DNA of 64,000 nucleotides from Dyadobacter luticola (lineage in GTDB: Bacteria; Bacteroidota; Bacteroidia; Cytophagales; Spirosomataceae): assembly GCF_005860805.1 (NCBI RefSeq), contig NZ_VCEJ01000002.1:418375-482374 (forward strand), given 5' to 3'. A program made the translations under genes and the position numbers. Of this stretch, positions 44,987 through 53,725 are shown piece by piece. The notes below the pieces were generated by a model, which had not been told where the DNA came from, did not search any database, and worked only from the letters and a program-made list of their open reading frames with translations. How positions within the stretch are numbered: the first letter of the stretch is position 1; each line of letters starts with the position of its first letter.

Positions 44987-45694
44987 TCATGGTTTTAAAG
45001 ACTCTTGTAGCTTACCCAAATATTGATCTATCACATCGTACTTGTATTCGGGATAATTTGTTCGGACAAATTCTTCCAAAACACGACTGAAATTAGCTTT
45101 CTGATAGTCGAGGATCGATAAAACTGGAAGCGATTCTTTCCACAAATCTTTCACCAGTGCGCATAAAGGTATGTATGGCGGGGCGTAAAAGACCGCATTG
45201 CTAGACAGTTTATTGAAGAGTTCTTTTTTAAGAGACTTGTCCAAATCGTTCAAGATCTGCTCAGCTCTACAATACTTTCCACCTTCTGACACAAGATGCG
45301 CCAAAATAGAGAAGCCTTCGTCTTGAAGGAAGGTGATCATATATTGCTGAAACCCCTCGTCCAATGCATAAAGCATATCCTGAGATAGTAAATAATAATC
45401 TCGCTTAAAGGCTTGAATCTGGAAATCGGAAGAATACCTTTCACATAGAACGCTTAATATCTTATTTTCAAGGGTTATCACTTGGTCTAACACCGGAGCT
45501 CGGTATCCCAAGACGGTTTGAACGCCATATTTTGTACGACTGAGCTGGTCAAAATAGCTGCTTTTGAAATAGAACGGTTTTTTCTTGTGTATCAATCTGA
45601 TGTAAAGAGGAGCGGTTTGAATCCCATGGAAGCAAACATTTTTTAACCGTTTATTCAGATAGACTTGATAACTGATTCTTGGATGATCCTTCAC
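44987..45694 (-). CDS. Uncharacterised protein of the integrase module
   Basis: A 235-residue protein that I do not recognise. It is soluble, rich in Tyr, Leu and Lys, without signal peptide or membrane segment. It reads against the integrase from the other side of the 44900-44986 gap. The N-terminal part (YLNKRLKNVCFHGIQTAPLYIRLIHKKKPFYF) has the look of the arm-binding beta-sheet segment of Bacteroidota phage-type integrases, but the catalytic part is missing. It is probably cargo or an accessory of the module. Confidence 0.6.
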   Translation of the reverse strand: MKDHPRISYQVYLNKRLKNVCFHGIQTAPLYIRLIHKKKPFYFKSSYFDQLSRTKYGVQTVLGYRAPVLDQVITLENKILSVLCERYSSDFQIQAFKRDYYLLSQDMLYALDEGFQQYMITFLQDEGFSILAHLVSEGGKYCRAEQILNDLDKSLKKELFNKLSSNAVFYAPPYIPLCALVKDLWKESLPVLSILDYQKANFSRVLEEFVRTNYPEYKYDVIDQYLGKLQESLKP

Positions 45695-45950
45695 TAGGAA
45701 AATGGATTTTTTTCAAAGGTACACTAATTCTAAATAAATTATGATAAACAATATATTTTATCATAATTATGATTAATTTCGGCTATGGTTGTTCATTGGC
45801 GGGTTTGGGTAAATAGCGCAATTCGTTCCCAGCATATCTAAGTGGACTGGTGAGGCCATTGACCGCCCAGATTGTCTAGGTTTGATAGTTTTACGGAGCT
45901 GTGAGATAGGAAGAGGAGAACTAGTATTTTTTAAAATTAGATGACTAATT

Positions 45951-46304
45951 ATGGATTTGATAACTTTTGAACAGTTACCGAATGTGGTCGGGGAAATTAG
46001 AGACAGGTTGCTACGGATAGAGGGATATTTAGAAAAAAACTTTGGCTCAGCCAGTCTCGATGATACCAAAATGATGACGATATCTGAGGCAGCTAAATTT
46101 CTGAGCCTTTCAACTTCAACAATTTACAGCAAGGTGTGCAAGATGCAGATTCCTGTGCATAAAAAGGGCAAACGATTGTACTTCGAAAGAAGGGAATTGA
46201 GTGAGTGGATCCGAGGAGGTCAAAGGAAGACAGTTGAGGACTTGTACAATGAGGCAGACGAATATTTGAGAACTATGAGAAGTAAACCGCGTCGGGCTAA
46301 TTGA
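45951..46304 (+). CDS. Excisionase-type helix-turn-helix protein
   Basis: A 117-residue protein. Residues 1-35 form a helical segment (ITFEQLPNVVGEIRDRLLRIEGYL), then the HTH_17 domain MTISEAAKFLSLSTSTIYSKVCKMQIPVHKKGKRLYF, and a basic tail. This is the standard form of the small DNA-binding proteins found with Bacteroidota integrative elements and expected to bind attachment sites. A terminator follows at 46391. Confidence 0.82.
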   Translation: MDLITFEQLPNVVGEIRDRLLRIEGYLEKNFGSASLDDTKMMTISEAAKFLSLSTSTIYSKVCKMQIPVHKKGKRLYFERRELSEWIRGGQRKTVEDLYNEADEYLRTMRSKPRRAN

Positions 46305-46390
46305 AAACATATGCTACTTATAAGCTGTTTGCCCAACAAACTCGGCAAAAGCGCAGCTAAATAAGTGGCCCTATTTATGGAAGATTACTT

Positions 46391-46428
46391 AAGTCGCCAA
46401 AAGCTTACGGCATAATGGCGGCTTTTTC
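46391..46428 (+). terminator. Rho-independent terminator
   Basis: AAGTCGCCA (46391-46399) pairs with TGGCGGCTT (46416-46424) with one G-T pair, followed by TTT and further T. It ends the helix-turn-helix gene at 45951-46304. Confidence 0.65.
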
Positions 46429-46445
46429 TATTCAATAGGGTCTGA

Positions 46446-47006
46446 AAGTTTAGCCGCCAGCCTTGGGACTGCGCGTCCCGGCACTTATTCCGTATCCAAG
46501 ACCGCCGCTTCTTTGAAGTAACAGCCGTTTATCTTGCAGTTATCCCCTGGGCATCATTACCCTTCTTCGCGTTTTTCCGCATCCATCAAGTACCGGAAGC
46601 ACTACTTACCAATGTAGGTTTCATTGTAATTACCGTGCTTTTCATCAGAAGGTCAATCCAGGAGAGCAGAGAAGAATACGATCGGCTGAGCAAATTGGCG
46701 AGTGGAGATGAAGAGGTGTCAATGTCCAAGCTCGATTTGATCGATCAAATGATCCGGCAGTTGGAGGCCAGCGGCATTTCACCTGCCCAACGTTTTGAGA
46801 TTAATCTTGGGACAGTCGGGTTAACTTCCCGTGAAAAAGATGTTGTTCGCTTAGTCCGGGAAGGAAAGTCATACAAGTCCATAGCAGACCAACTTTTCAT
46901 TTCAGAGCGGACGGTAAGTAAGCACATTCAGAACGTTTTCGAAAAGCTCGGCGTCTCCAATAAAATTGAATTACTTAGTCGGCTAGAAATTTGGGAAAAC
47001 GGCTAA
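46446..47006 (+). pseudogene. Truncated membrane-bound LuxR-type regulator
   Basis: The frame is open from 46446 after a TGA, but no normal start codon exists until GTG 46635, which would cut through a membrane segment. The readable part has two hydrophobic stretches (AVYLAVIPWASLPFFAFF, LLTNVGFIVITVLFI), a helical linker and a complete LuxR DNA-binding domain: LTSREKDVVRLVREGKSYKSIADQLFISERTVSKHI. The N-terminal sensor part is missing. It looks like the 3' remnant of a gene cut by insertion or deletion at the module's right side. A short active version from the GTG (123 residues) is a less likely option. Confidence 0.6.
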
Positions 47007-47157
47007 ATTCGGTCGATAACCGTCATATACGTGTTTATGCGTAGTCGAAAATACGCTATTATGCGTAGCGTTCAATCCTCTAAATACTAGTTTTCTCGTA
47101 TTTACTTTCCTTGCCAGATCTTCGAGTTTTACATACCATCAGACAGGTAGTCAACGG

Positions 47158-48360
47158 ATGCGAAACGAATTGAAGATTGGTATGGAACAGGGGTATATTT
47201 TAGAATGGTTGGATCGTACAATTAATGAATTCAACCCTACACAAACGCAGTCTGCGAATTTTGAAGATCATCGCTTTCAATCCTTTTCGGAGGAGGTGCG
47301 GGATGAAAAGGCCAAACAGATCGCTTATTTGAAGAAGCTTGCCTTTAATTATCCCAAAAAGCGAAAATTCCAGGAAGTTCTGGATTCATATTTCAGTGCG
47401 CTGAATAATCTGATTGACAATGCAAAGCGCAACTTGAAGCTGATAGCAGCCGAATCAGTGATCTCGAAGAAAGCCCTAGAGCTTTCTGTCGCCAGCCTGG
47501 CCGACATCCATACGTTTCTTTTGACCAGGTACACAGTTAGCATAAGTCCAGATGAGCCACTAAGAAAATACAATTTAGAGGTGCCAGCCATTGATTTTGC
47601 TCAACCGACAGACAACATCTTATTGTCTTCTCATCCGGCGCTTGCTTCCTTAATACGAGATGAATTCAACGCAGTATTTAATATAGGCAATCTGGTAAAC
47701 ATCACCTCACGACAGGCAGAGTACTTTAAAGATCTCAACGACCAAATATGCACTCGCGAACAGCAAAATCCAGGTGACGAGTATTTTTGCAGCTTAGAGT
47801 TGCTACTCATTGAGCGGAATTTCAACTCTACCAGATTCGTCAAATATCTAAGCCATCGCTTTACCAACCAGATCGAGGAAGATGCCTCTGGTAATAGTAT
47901 CGAAAAGTTAGCCTACTTACAAAAGTCATTCAATCAAATACCGGTAATCAAGGGATTGGCTTACGACCGACAACATGATGACCTGTCGCTGACGATCAAC
48001 AACTGGTTCATTTGTGAAATAGAATTCAGGTCTAGAAGCAATACTGGGAAAGGTAGTGAATCCCCGTATACGGCTCCCAAAGCGAATAGCTATATAAAAA
48101 AGACTGCCGATAAGGTGCTCTGTAAATTAACCGTCGATCAGTTAGCTCTTTTTTTCAAGGCAGCCGATCAGTCAAAAATAATCGCAGCTAAGTCGCTATC
48201 TGCTATTTTCCATGCCGTCGCGCCCTACTTATCAACTCCGTACAAAGAAAACATTTCCCACGGGAGTCTAAGGTCAAAAAGTTACTCCGTCGAAGGACGT
48301 GATAAGGAGCAACTTCTTAGCTTTCTTGCCAAGCTGACCCGTCAGATTGAAGAGCTTTGA
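47158..48360 (+). CDS. Uncharacterised 400-residue protein
   Basis: I do not recognise a family. The protein is soluble, mostly helical, without signal peptide. The first ~140 residues contain a charged helical region (EEVRDEKAKQIAYLKKLAFNYPKKRKF). The C-terminal ~80 residues hold a KLTVDQLALFFKAADQSKIIAAKS stretch that resembles the last segment of small accessory proteins common in Bacteroidota accessory regions. The upstream 150 bp contain a 10-bp direct repeat, TTATGCGTAG, 24 bp apart (47035, 47059). It overlaps or adjoins the next short frame. Confidence 0.6.
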   Translation: MRNELKIGMEQGYILEWLDRTINEFNPTQTQSANFEDHRFQSFSEEVRDEKAKQIAYLKKLAFNYPKKRKFQEVLDSYFSALNNLIDNAKRNLKLIAAESVISKKALELSVASLADIHTFLLTRYTVSISPDEPLRKYNLEVPAIDFAQPTDNILLSSHPALASLIRDEFNAVFNIGNLVNITSRQAEYFKDLNDQICTREQQNPGDEYFCSLELLLIERNFNSTRFVKYLSHRFTNQIEEDASGNSIEKLAYLQKSFNQIPVIKGLAYDRQHDDLSLTINNWFICEIEFRSRSNTGKGSESPYTAPKANSYIKKTADKVLCKLTVDQLALFFKAADQSKIIAAKSLSAIFHAVAPYLSTPYKENISHGSLRSKSYSVEGRDKEQLLSFLAKLTRQIEEL

Positions 48361-48416
48361 ATTGGCATAGCTTTTTGTCTTTGTCAATGATTAGTTATAA
48401 AATAACATACATAGAC

Positions 48417-48548
48417 ATGGGAATCAAGCCAGGACCTAAAAAAGTTACAGAGTCAACGGGACAGCCAGATAAACGTCAACGGGATAATAAAGAATCCCCG
48501 GGTAATACGCCTTCGTTAAAACCACACAAGCATAAAAAGGGCGACTAG
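48417..48548 (+). CDS. Small basic protein, unknown
   Basis: A 43-residue frame from ATG 48417, starting MGIKPGPKKVTES and rich in Lys, Pro and His near the end. A longer frame from 48357 would overlap the previous gene's stop. It lies between a full gene and a strong terminator in the same direction, which favours a real small gene. No function can be given. Confidence 0.4.
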   Translation: MGIKPGPKKVTESTGQPDKRQRDNKESPGNTPSLKPHKHKKGD

Positions 48549-48588
48549 CTAGAACAAGGCAAGAAAATTGGATATGTGCCAATCATGG

Positions 48589-48615
48589 GGCCAGGATTTT
48601 TCCTGGCCATTTTTT
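48589..48615 (+). terminator. Rho-independent terminator
   Basis: GGCCAGGA (48589-48596), loop TTTT, TCCTGGCC (48601-48608), then ATTTTTTG. A compact GC-rich stem with a T-tail that ends the two plus-strand genes, 34 bp before the end of the convergent umuC. Confidence 0.85.
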
Positions 48616-48648
48616 GTGCGCTTCTACAGCAGGCAAGTTTGCTAACCT

Positions 48649-49911
48649 TCATTTTGCATGGACAGTGATGATCTCTTTCATCCGGGTGCTGTATCGGGGC
48701 GAAAGTTTATCTTGCTTCATCTTCCAACGCGTATTCAAATCTTGACTTGCCAGCAGCACCTTGTTCTGACCCATTGATTTATTTAATTTATCCATAACCG
48801 CCATCAGGTGGCCGTGACGAGGATCGGAGTTTTCAAAAATTTGTTGCTGCTTTGCATTCGCGGGAGTTAGCTCCATCACAATTACTCCCGCCTTTTTGTA
48901 TCCATAGCCTTCCTTGAATATTCTATTTAGGGCATCCACAGCAAAGTGAGCAAGTTCCAGCGCTGAATTGGTCGGGAATGGAAGGTCGATTGTAATTGAT
49001 TTATTGTACTGCGGTTGATCGGGCCGGAAGGTATTGGTGTGAACAAAAAGTTGAAGCACATTACAGCAGCTATCCTGTTCCCGAAGACGCTCGCTGCAAA
49101 CCGAAGCGAATGTGATGACGCGCTCCTTTACATCTTCGAACGCGGTAAAATTCTGATTGAATGAACGGGTCACCGCTATGTTCTTTTTCAACTGTGGTGG
49201 TTCCAGATCTAGCGTTTTTTGGCCAGCCAGTTCTTGTTGCAGCCTCAGTCCGACGATGCTCAAATTTTTCTTTACCCAGTCTTCTGGCAGCAAAGTGAAA
49301 TCCAGCACAGTTTCAATTCCAAGCGCCTTCAAGCGCTTTTCATGCTGACGACCAATTCCCCAGACATCGCCAATCCGGAAAAATGCGATTGCTTTGAGTA
49401 GCTTGTCCTGTGTATCTATGACGTGCACACCGCCCGTTTTGTCCGCGAACTTCTTGGCAATTTTATTTGCCAACTTCGCAAGCGCCTTTGTCGGTGCCAT
49501 GCCCACGCTAATCGGAATGCCAGTGCTTTGTGTCACCGTTTTTCGCATATCTTCCCCCAGCTTCCGAAGATCCACATGCTTATTTCCATCGAAGCGAAGG
49601 AAAGCTTCATCAATGCTGTAAACCTCCATCGCAGGAGAGTAGCGACCAAGAAGAGTCATGACGCGATTACTCATATCACCATAAAGGGCGTAGTTACTGC
49701 TGAAAACGTGGATCTCCTGTTCTTTGAACTTCTTTTCAAACAGGAATGCAGGAGCACCCATGGTGATGCCCAATGCTTTTGCTTCGTTCGATCTGGCGAT
49801 AACGCACCCGTCATTATTACTGAGAACAACCACTGGTTTACCATTTAATTCAGGCCGGAACATTCGTTCGCAGCTTGCGTAAAAATTATTGCAATCCACC
49901 AGTGCGAACAT
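48649..49911 (-). CDS. umuC: Y-family DNA polymerase, UmuC-like
   Basis: An error-prone translesion polymerase of 420 residues. Catalytic motifs: FALVDCNNFYASCERMF at the N-terminus (metal Asp) and YSIDEAFLRFDG (Asp-Glu). The helix-hairpin-helix segment is GDVWGIGRQHEKRLKALGI, and the C-terminal little-finger and tail are complete. The ATG at 49911 is preferred over TTG 49941 because it comes one base after the umuD stop, while the TTG would overlap by 29 bases. Forms an operon with umuD. Confidence 0.92.
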   Translation of the reverse strand: MFALVDCNNFYASCERMFRPELNGKPVVVLSNNDGCVIARSNEAKALGITMGAPAFLFEKKFKEQEIHVFSSNYALYGDMSNRVMTLLGRYSPAMEVYSIDEAFLRFDGNKHVDLRKLGEDMRKTVTQSTGIPISVGMAPTKALAKLANKIAKKFADKTGGVHVIDTQDKLLKAIAFFRIGDVWGIGRQHEKRLKALGIETVLDFTLLPEDWVKKNLSIVGLRLQQELAGQKTLDLEPPQLKKNIAVTRSFNQNFTAFEDVKERVITFASVCSERLREQDSCCNVLQLFVHTNTFRPDQPQYNKSITIDLPFPTNSALELAHFAVDALNRIFKEGYGYKKAGVIVMELTPANAKQQQIFENSDPRHGHLMAVMDKLNKSMGQNKVLLASQDLNTRWKMKQDKLSPRYSTRMKEIITVHAK

Positions 49912-49912
49912 A

Positions 49913-50353
49913 TCAGTAGAATTTGATGACGTTTGTGACAATTCCCCAGACCAAAAAATCAGTATCCTGGCCCACCCAAATTGGCGCGTATTGGTCGTTT
50001 TCGGCTACGAGCCAACATCCGCCCTCGTCGTAACGCACGCGTTTTACCAGAAAATCACCATTTAAAAAACAGACGGCAATGCAGTTTTCTTTGCATGGAA
50101 GACTTTTGTCGATGACGATAATATCGCCATCATCGATATGCACGTCACGCATACTTGTGCCCTGCACCTTGCCGTAGAATGTGCTTGCCGGATTTTTGAC
50201 AATCTCTTTTTGCAAGTCAATTTCGAGGTCGATGAAGTCCGCCGCAGGGGACGGAAAACCTGCACTAATAGCGGGAATCAAGGCCGTAAGCCAGTTTTGG
50301 CTGGCAACGTTCCGATAAATTTTTAATGATTGAACGCTAAAAATCTCCTCCAT
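49913..50353 (-). CDS. umuD: UmuD-like S24 peptidase
   Basis: A 146-residue self-cleaving protein. The probable cleavage site AGFPSP is at about residue 31. The catalytic Ser is in QGTSMRDV and the Lys in LVKRVRYD, as in the LexA/UmuD family. After RecA-stimulated self-cleavage UmuD' activates UmuC. It has no N-terminal DNA-binding domain, so it cannot be the LexA repressor. The ATG at 50353 is preceded by a GTG that would add one residue. It is divergent from the SRAP gene. Confidence 0.9.
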   Translation of the reverse strand: MEEIFSVQSLKIYRNVASQNWLTALIPAISAGFPSPAADFIDLEIDLQKEIVKNPASTFYGKVQGTSMRDVHIDDGDIIVIDKSLPCKENCIAVCFLNGDFLVKRVRYDEGGCWLVAENDQYAPIWVGQDTDFLVWGIVTNVIKFY

Positions 50354-50409
50354 CACTTTTCACTTTTTACAAAGGTTGCACGGGAAAAGCAAGAAATCAA
50401 TACCTTGTA

Positions 50410-50468
50410 TGGAATATTTCCATTGTTGTGGATTTATTCCATTTGTATTATATTTGGGAATATTTCCA
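50410..50468. promoter_or_regulatory. Three palindromic operators and promoter between umuDC and SRAP genes
   Basis: Three 13-bp near-palindromes: TGGAATATTTCCA (50410-50422), TGGATTTATTCCA (50429-50441) and GGGAATATTTCCA (50456-50468). A plus-strand promoter fits between them: GTTG (50425-50428), a 20-base spacer and TATATTTG (50449-50456), a perfect match to TAnnTTTG. The second palindrome lies in the spacer and the third covers the end of the -7 element, so bound repressor would block the SRAP promoter. Because umuDC is damage-induced in other bacteria, a LexA-like operator is the natural reading, but the repressor is not in the window. Confidence 0.65.
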
Positions 50469-50515
50469 GTGTTCGTATGTATTAAAACAACGTTTCAGAC
50501 CTAAAATTCTAAGTT

Positions 50516-51223
50516 ATGTGCTATCATGTGTCGAATGAAAGTGATGTTGAAACTCTGAAAGCAGAATTCAAACTTCCTGTTGACAAGCTCGAACAATTCA
50601 AGAAGAGATACGATTTCAATGGCTTTGAAAAGCCATTCTTGCCAGTTATGACTACTCCAAGGTCTCTGGATTTATACAGGTGGAGACTTGTGCCATCGAA
50701 CGTGACTGATGAAAAGGCATTCAAGTTCAATACGCTAAATGCAACTAATCACGACTTGTTTAACCGGGACAAGATGTGGTGGAAATATGCGAAGCATAAT
50801 CGCTGCCTGGTACTTTGTACAGGATTTTTCGAGCCGCACTATCCTGATTTGAACGACAAGAAGAATTATGAATCCTGGTACATCAAGCCTTTGGAGAAGA
50901 AGTTCTTCGCAATGGGTGCAATCTATTCAACCTGGAAGGGGATAAACACTTTTGCCATCGTCACACAGGACGCAAGCCCGTTAGTTGGGGCAATTCATAA
51001 TGATGGAAAACGCCAGCCATTAATATTAAAAGGAGATGCTGCACTGTCGTGGATGATTCCAGGTCTGAACGAAAATGAGATTATGGATTTGACTTATTTT
51101 CAGTATCCAGATGATAAACTCTCAGCATATCGGGTTATTGATGGAGTCTATAGCAACCAGATTGATACCAACCTGCCCGAAGTATTAAATCCGTACGGGC
51201 ATCCGTTTAGAAGAGCAGCTTAA
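50516..51223 (+). CDS. SRAP-domain protein (HMCES/YedK-like)
   Basis: A 235-residue protein that protects abasic sites in single-stranded DNA by a covalent bond through Cys2. MCYHVS gives the required Cys right after Met. The catalytic Glu is in CTGFFEPHY and the His in AIHNDGKRQPLIL, both typical of the family. SRAP genes often lie beside SOS polymerase genes, as here, which supports a shared DNA-damage response with umuDC. Confidence 0.92.
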   Translation: MCYHVSNESDVETLKAEFKLPVDKLEQFKKRYDFNGFEKPFLPVMTTPRSLDLYRWRLVPSNVTDEKAFKFNTLNATNHDLFNRDKMWWKYAKHNRCLVLCTGFFEPHYPDLNDKKNYESWYIKPLEKKFFAMGAIYSTWKGINTFAIVTQDASPLVGAIHNDGKRQPLILKGDAALSWMIPGLNENEIMDLTYFQYPDDKLSAYRVIDGVYSNQIDTNLPEVLNPYGHPFRRAA

Positions 51224-51344
51224 AATTAAATGTCATTATAATAAGGGCGGGTATGTGTATTACTGGTTGTAGTTACACCGATATTATTCATTTTTTGCAT
51301 GTTGATATTTTTAAAGGTAAAATGAACGATGCGAAACCTACAAC

Positions 51345-53699
51345 TCATGGCTTCCACTTCCAGTCTCTTACTTCAGGCATATCCTGGCCGTGTTCATTGA
51401 TGTAAATCCGGTGCCTGATAAGCATATCCTGCATTTGCTGTTTCAAGTAGGTCGCTTCACTGGACGGGGCTGGTATGCGGTCGATTACATCCTGTACCAG
51501 ATGAAACCGGTCCATTTCATTGAGCACGGTCATATCGAACGGGGTAGAAATGGTGCCTTCCTCTTTGTAGCCCCTCACGTGAAAGTTATGGTGATTTGTC
51601 CGCTTATAAGTCAGCCGATGTATTAGCCAGGGATATCCGTGATAGGCGAAGATGACAGGGGTATCTTTTGTAAATAGAAGGTCAAATTCTTTGTCGGAGA
51701 GTCCGTGGGGATGTTCGGATTTCGACTGTAATTTCATCAGGTCAACCACATTGATGACGCGGATTTTGATTTGGGGAAGATGTGCTTTTAGTATCGAAAC
51801 AGCTGCCAATGTCTCCAAGGTCGGCACATCACCCGCGCAGGCCATTACAACATCGGGATTGTCCTCCTGATCAGTACTTGCCCAGGACCAGATCCCGATG
51901 CCTTTCGTGCAGTGAATTTCAGCGCTGGGCATATCCAGCCACTGGGGCGCCGGGTGCTTTCCGGCAATCATCACATTGACATAATGTTTGGAACGCAGGC
52001 AGTGGTTCATGACCGACAGAAGGCAATTTGCGTCAGGGGGTAAATAAACACGCACGATTTCCGCTTTTTTGTTCACTACATGGTCGATAAATCCAGGATC
52101 CTGGTGGGTGAAACCGTTATGGTCCTGCCGCCAGACGTGCGAAGAGAGCAGGTAATTCAGTGATGCAATCTTTCGACGCCAGTCGATTGATGCCGTGACT
52201 TTCAGCCATTTGGCATGCTGGTTAAACATCGAGTCGACAATGTGTATGAAAGCTTCATAGCTGTTAAACAAGCCGTGCCTGCCCGTCAGCAGGTAACCTT
52301 CCAACCATCCCTGACATTGATGCTCGCTGAGCATCTCCATGATCCTGCCGTCTGCGGCGAGAAATTCATCTTCCTCCGCTTGTTGGCCGAGCCATTGCCT
52401 GTCCGAAGCCTCAAAAACAGCATTCAGTTTATTTGATAGTGTTTCATCCGGCCCGAAAATCCGAAAATTTCTGGCCTTACTGTTGCACCGGATCACATCC
52501 CTAAGGAATGTACCCGTTACAAGTGTATCAGATGCCGATGCCTCACCGGGTGAGCCTACCGCCACAGCATAATCCCGAAAGTCGGGCATTACAAGATCTC
52601 TTAAAAGCAATCCTCCGTTTGCATGCGGGTTGGCGCCCATCCTGCGGTCGCCTTTCGGCGCCAGATCGGCCAACTCGCCAGTCAGTCGGCCGGTCTCGTC
52701 GAAGAGCTCCTCCGGTCGGTAGCTTCTCAGCCATTCTTCGAGCTGCTGCAAATGGCCGGGGTTCGTCGCCGGGTCGGTGATAGGAACCTGGTGGGCCCGA
52801 AAAGTCCCTTCGTTCCGCTTGCCATCGATGAATTTTGGTCCCGTCCAGCCTTTCGGCGAGCGAAGTATGATCATTGGCCAGCGTGGTCGCTCAGTTTCGG
52901 CGCCGCCCCTCGCGTTAAAATGGATTTGCCGGATCTCATCCATCACTTCGTCGAGCGCGGCGGCCATTTTTCGATGCATCTCAGCCGGATCGTCACCTTC
53001 GACGAAATATGGTATCCAACCATATCCGCGGAAAAGCTGATCCAGCTCCTGGTGGCTTATTCTTGCCAGTACCGTTGGATTTGCGATCTTGAACCCATTT
53101 AAATGCAGTATGGGCAGCACTGCCCCGTCGGTTGCAGGGTTGAGGAATTTATTGGAATGCCAGGCGGTAGCCAATGCGCCTGTTTCTGCTTCGCCGTCGC
53201 CAACCACGCAAGCTGCTATCAGGGATGGATTGTCGAAGACAGCGCCAAATGCATGACTGAGCGAATAACCCAATTCACCGCCCTCGTGAATGGAACCCGG
53301 ACATTCGGGAGAAACGTGGCTTGGAATGCCTCCCGGAAATGAGAACTGTTTAAAAAGCTTTCTGAGCCCGTCTTCGTCCTGGCCAATGTTCGGATAAACT
53401 TCGGAGTAAGTGCCTTCTAAAAAGGTGTTTGCGACCAGGGCTGGTCCACCGTGCCCTGGACCGGAAATGTAGATCATGTTAAGGTCATTTTCTGTAATGA
53501 GCCTGTTCAAATGCGCGTAAATGAAATTTTGTCCGGGACTGGTGCCCCAATGCCCGAGGATCATATTTTTGATATGTTCGGCTTGTAGTGGCTTGCGCAT
53601 GAGCGGATTGTCTCTTAGGTAGATCTGCCCCACAGAGAGGTAATTGGCTGCACGCCAGTAAGCGTCAATGAGGTCCAATGTCTTTTGGTCGGTTTTCAT
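51345..53699 (-). CDS. xfp: Phosphoketolase
   Basis: A thiamine-diphosphate enzyme that splits xylulose 5-phosphate (and perhaps fructose 6-phosphate) with phosphate into acetyl phosphate and glyceraldehyde 3-phosphate (or erythrose 4-phosphate). Motifs: [21 protein letters not shown]-like [50 protein letters not shown] and [13 protein letters not shown] 53699 gives 14 residues before YWRAAN, as in characterised enzymes, and has AGG 7 bases upstream; ATG 53729 overlaps the ackA stop as ATGA and is the alternative. Second gene of an operon with acetate kinase. Confidence 0.92.
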   Translation of the reverse strand: MKTDQKTLDLIDAYWRAANYLSVGQIYLRDNPLMRKPLQAEHIKNMILGHWGTSPGQNFIYAHLNRLITENDLNMIYISGPGHGGPALVANTFLEGTYSEVYPNIGQDEDGLRKLFKQFSFPGGIPSHVSPECPGSIHEGGELGYSLSHAFGAVFDNPSLIAACVVGDGEAETGALATAWHSNKFLNPATDGAVLPILHLNGFKIANPTVLARISHQELDQLFRGYGWIPYFVEGDDPAEMHRKMAAALDEVMDEIRQIHFNARGGAETERPRWPMIILRSPKGWTGPKFIDGKRNEGTFRAHQVPITDPATNPGHLQQLEEWLRSYRPEELFDETGRLTGELADLAPKGDRRMGANPHANGGLLLRDLVMPDFRDYAVAVGSPGEASASDTLVTGTFLRDVIRCNSKARNFRIFGPDETLSNKLNAVFEASDRQWLGQQAEEDEFLAADGRIMEMLSEHQCQGWLEGYLLTGRHGLFNSYEAFIHIVDSMFNQHAKWLKVTASIDWRRKIASLNYLLSSHVWRQDHNGFTHQDPGFIDHVVNKKAEIVRVYLPPDANCLLSVMNHCLRSKHYVNVMIAGKHPAPQWLDMPSAEIHCTKGIGIWSWASTDQEDNPDVVMACAGDVPTLETLAAVSILKAHLPQIKIRVINVVDLMKLQSKSEHPHGLSDKEFDLLFTKDTPVIFAYHGYPWLIHRLTYKRTNHHNFHVRGYKEEGTISTPFDMTVLNEMDRFHLVQDVIDRIPAPSSEATYLKQQMQDMLIRHRIYINEHGQDMPEVRDWKWKP

Positions 53700-53725
53700 T
53701 ACTTGACCTGGTTTATTTAAATAAT

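Noticed and set aside
43149..46304. Phage or conjugative element
   Set aside because: Only integrase and small DNA-binding genes are present. No relaxase, coupling protein, capsid or tail gene is visible.
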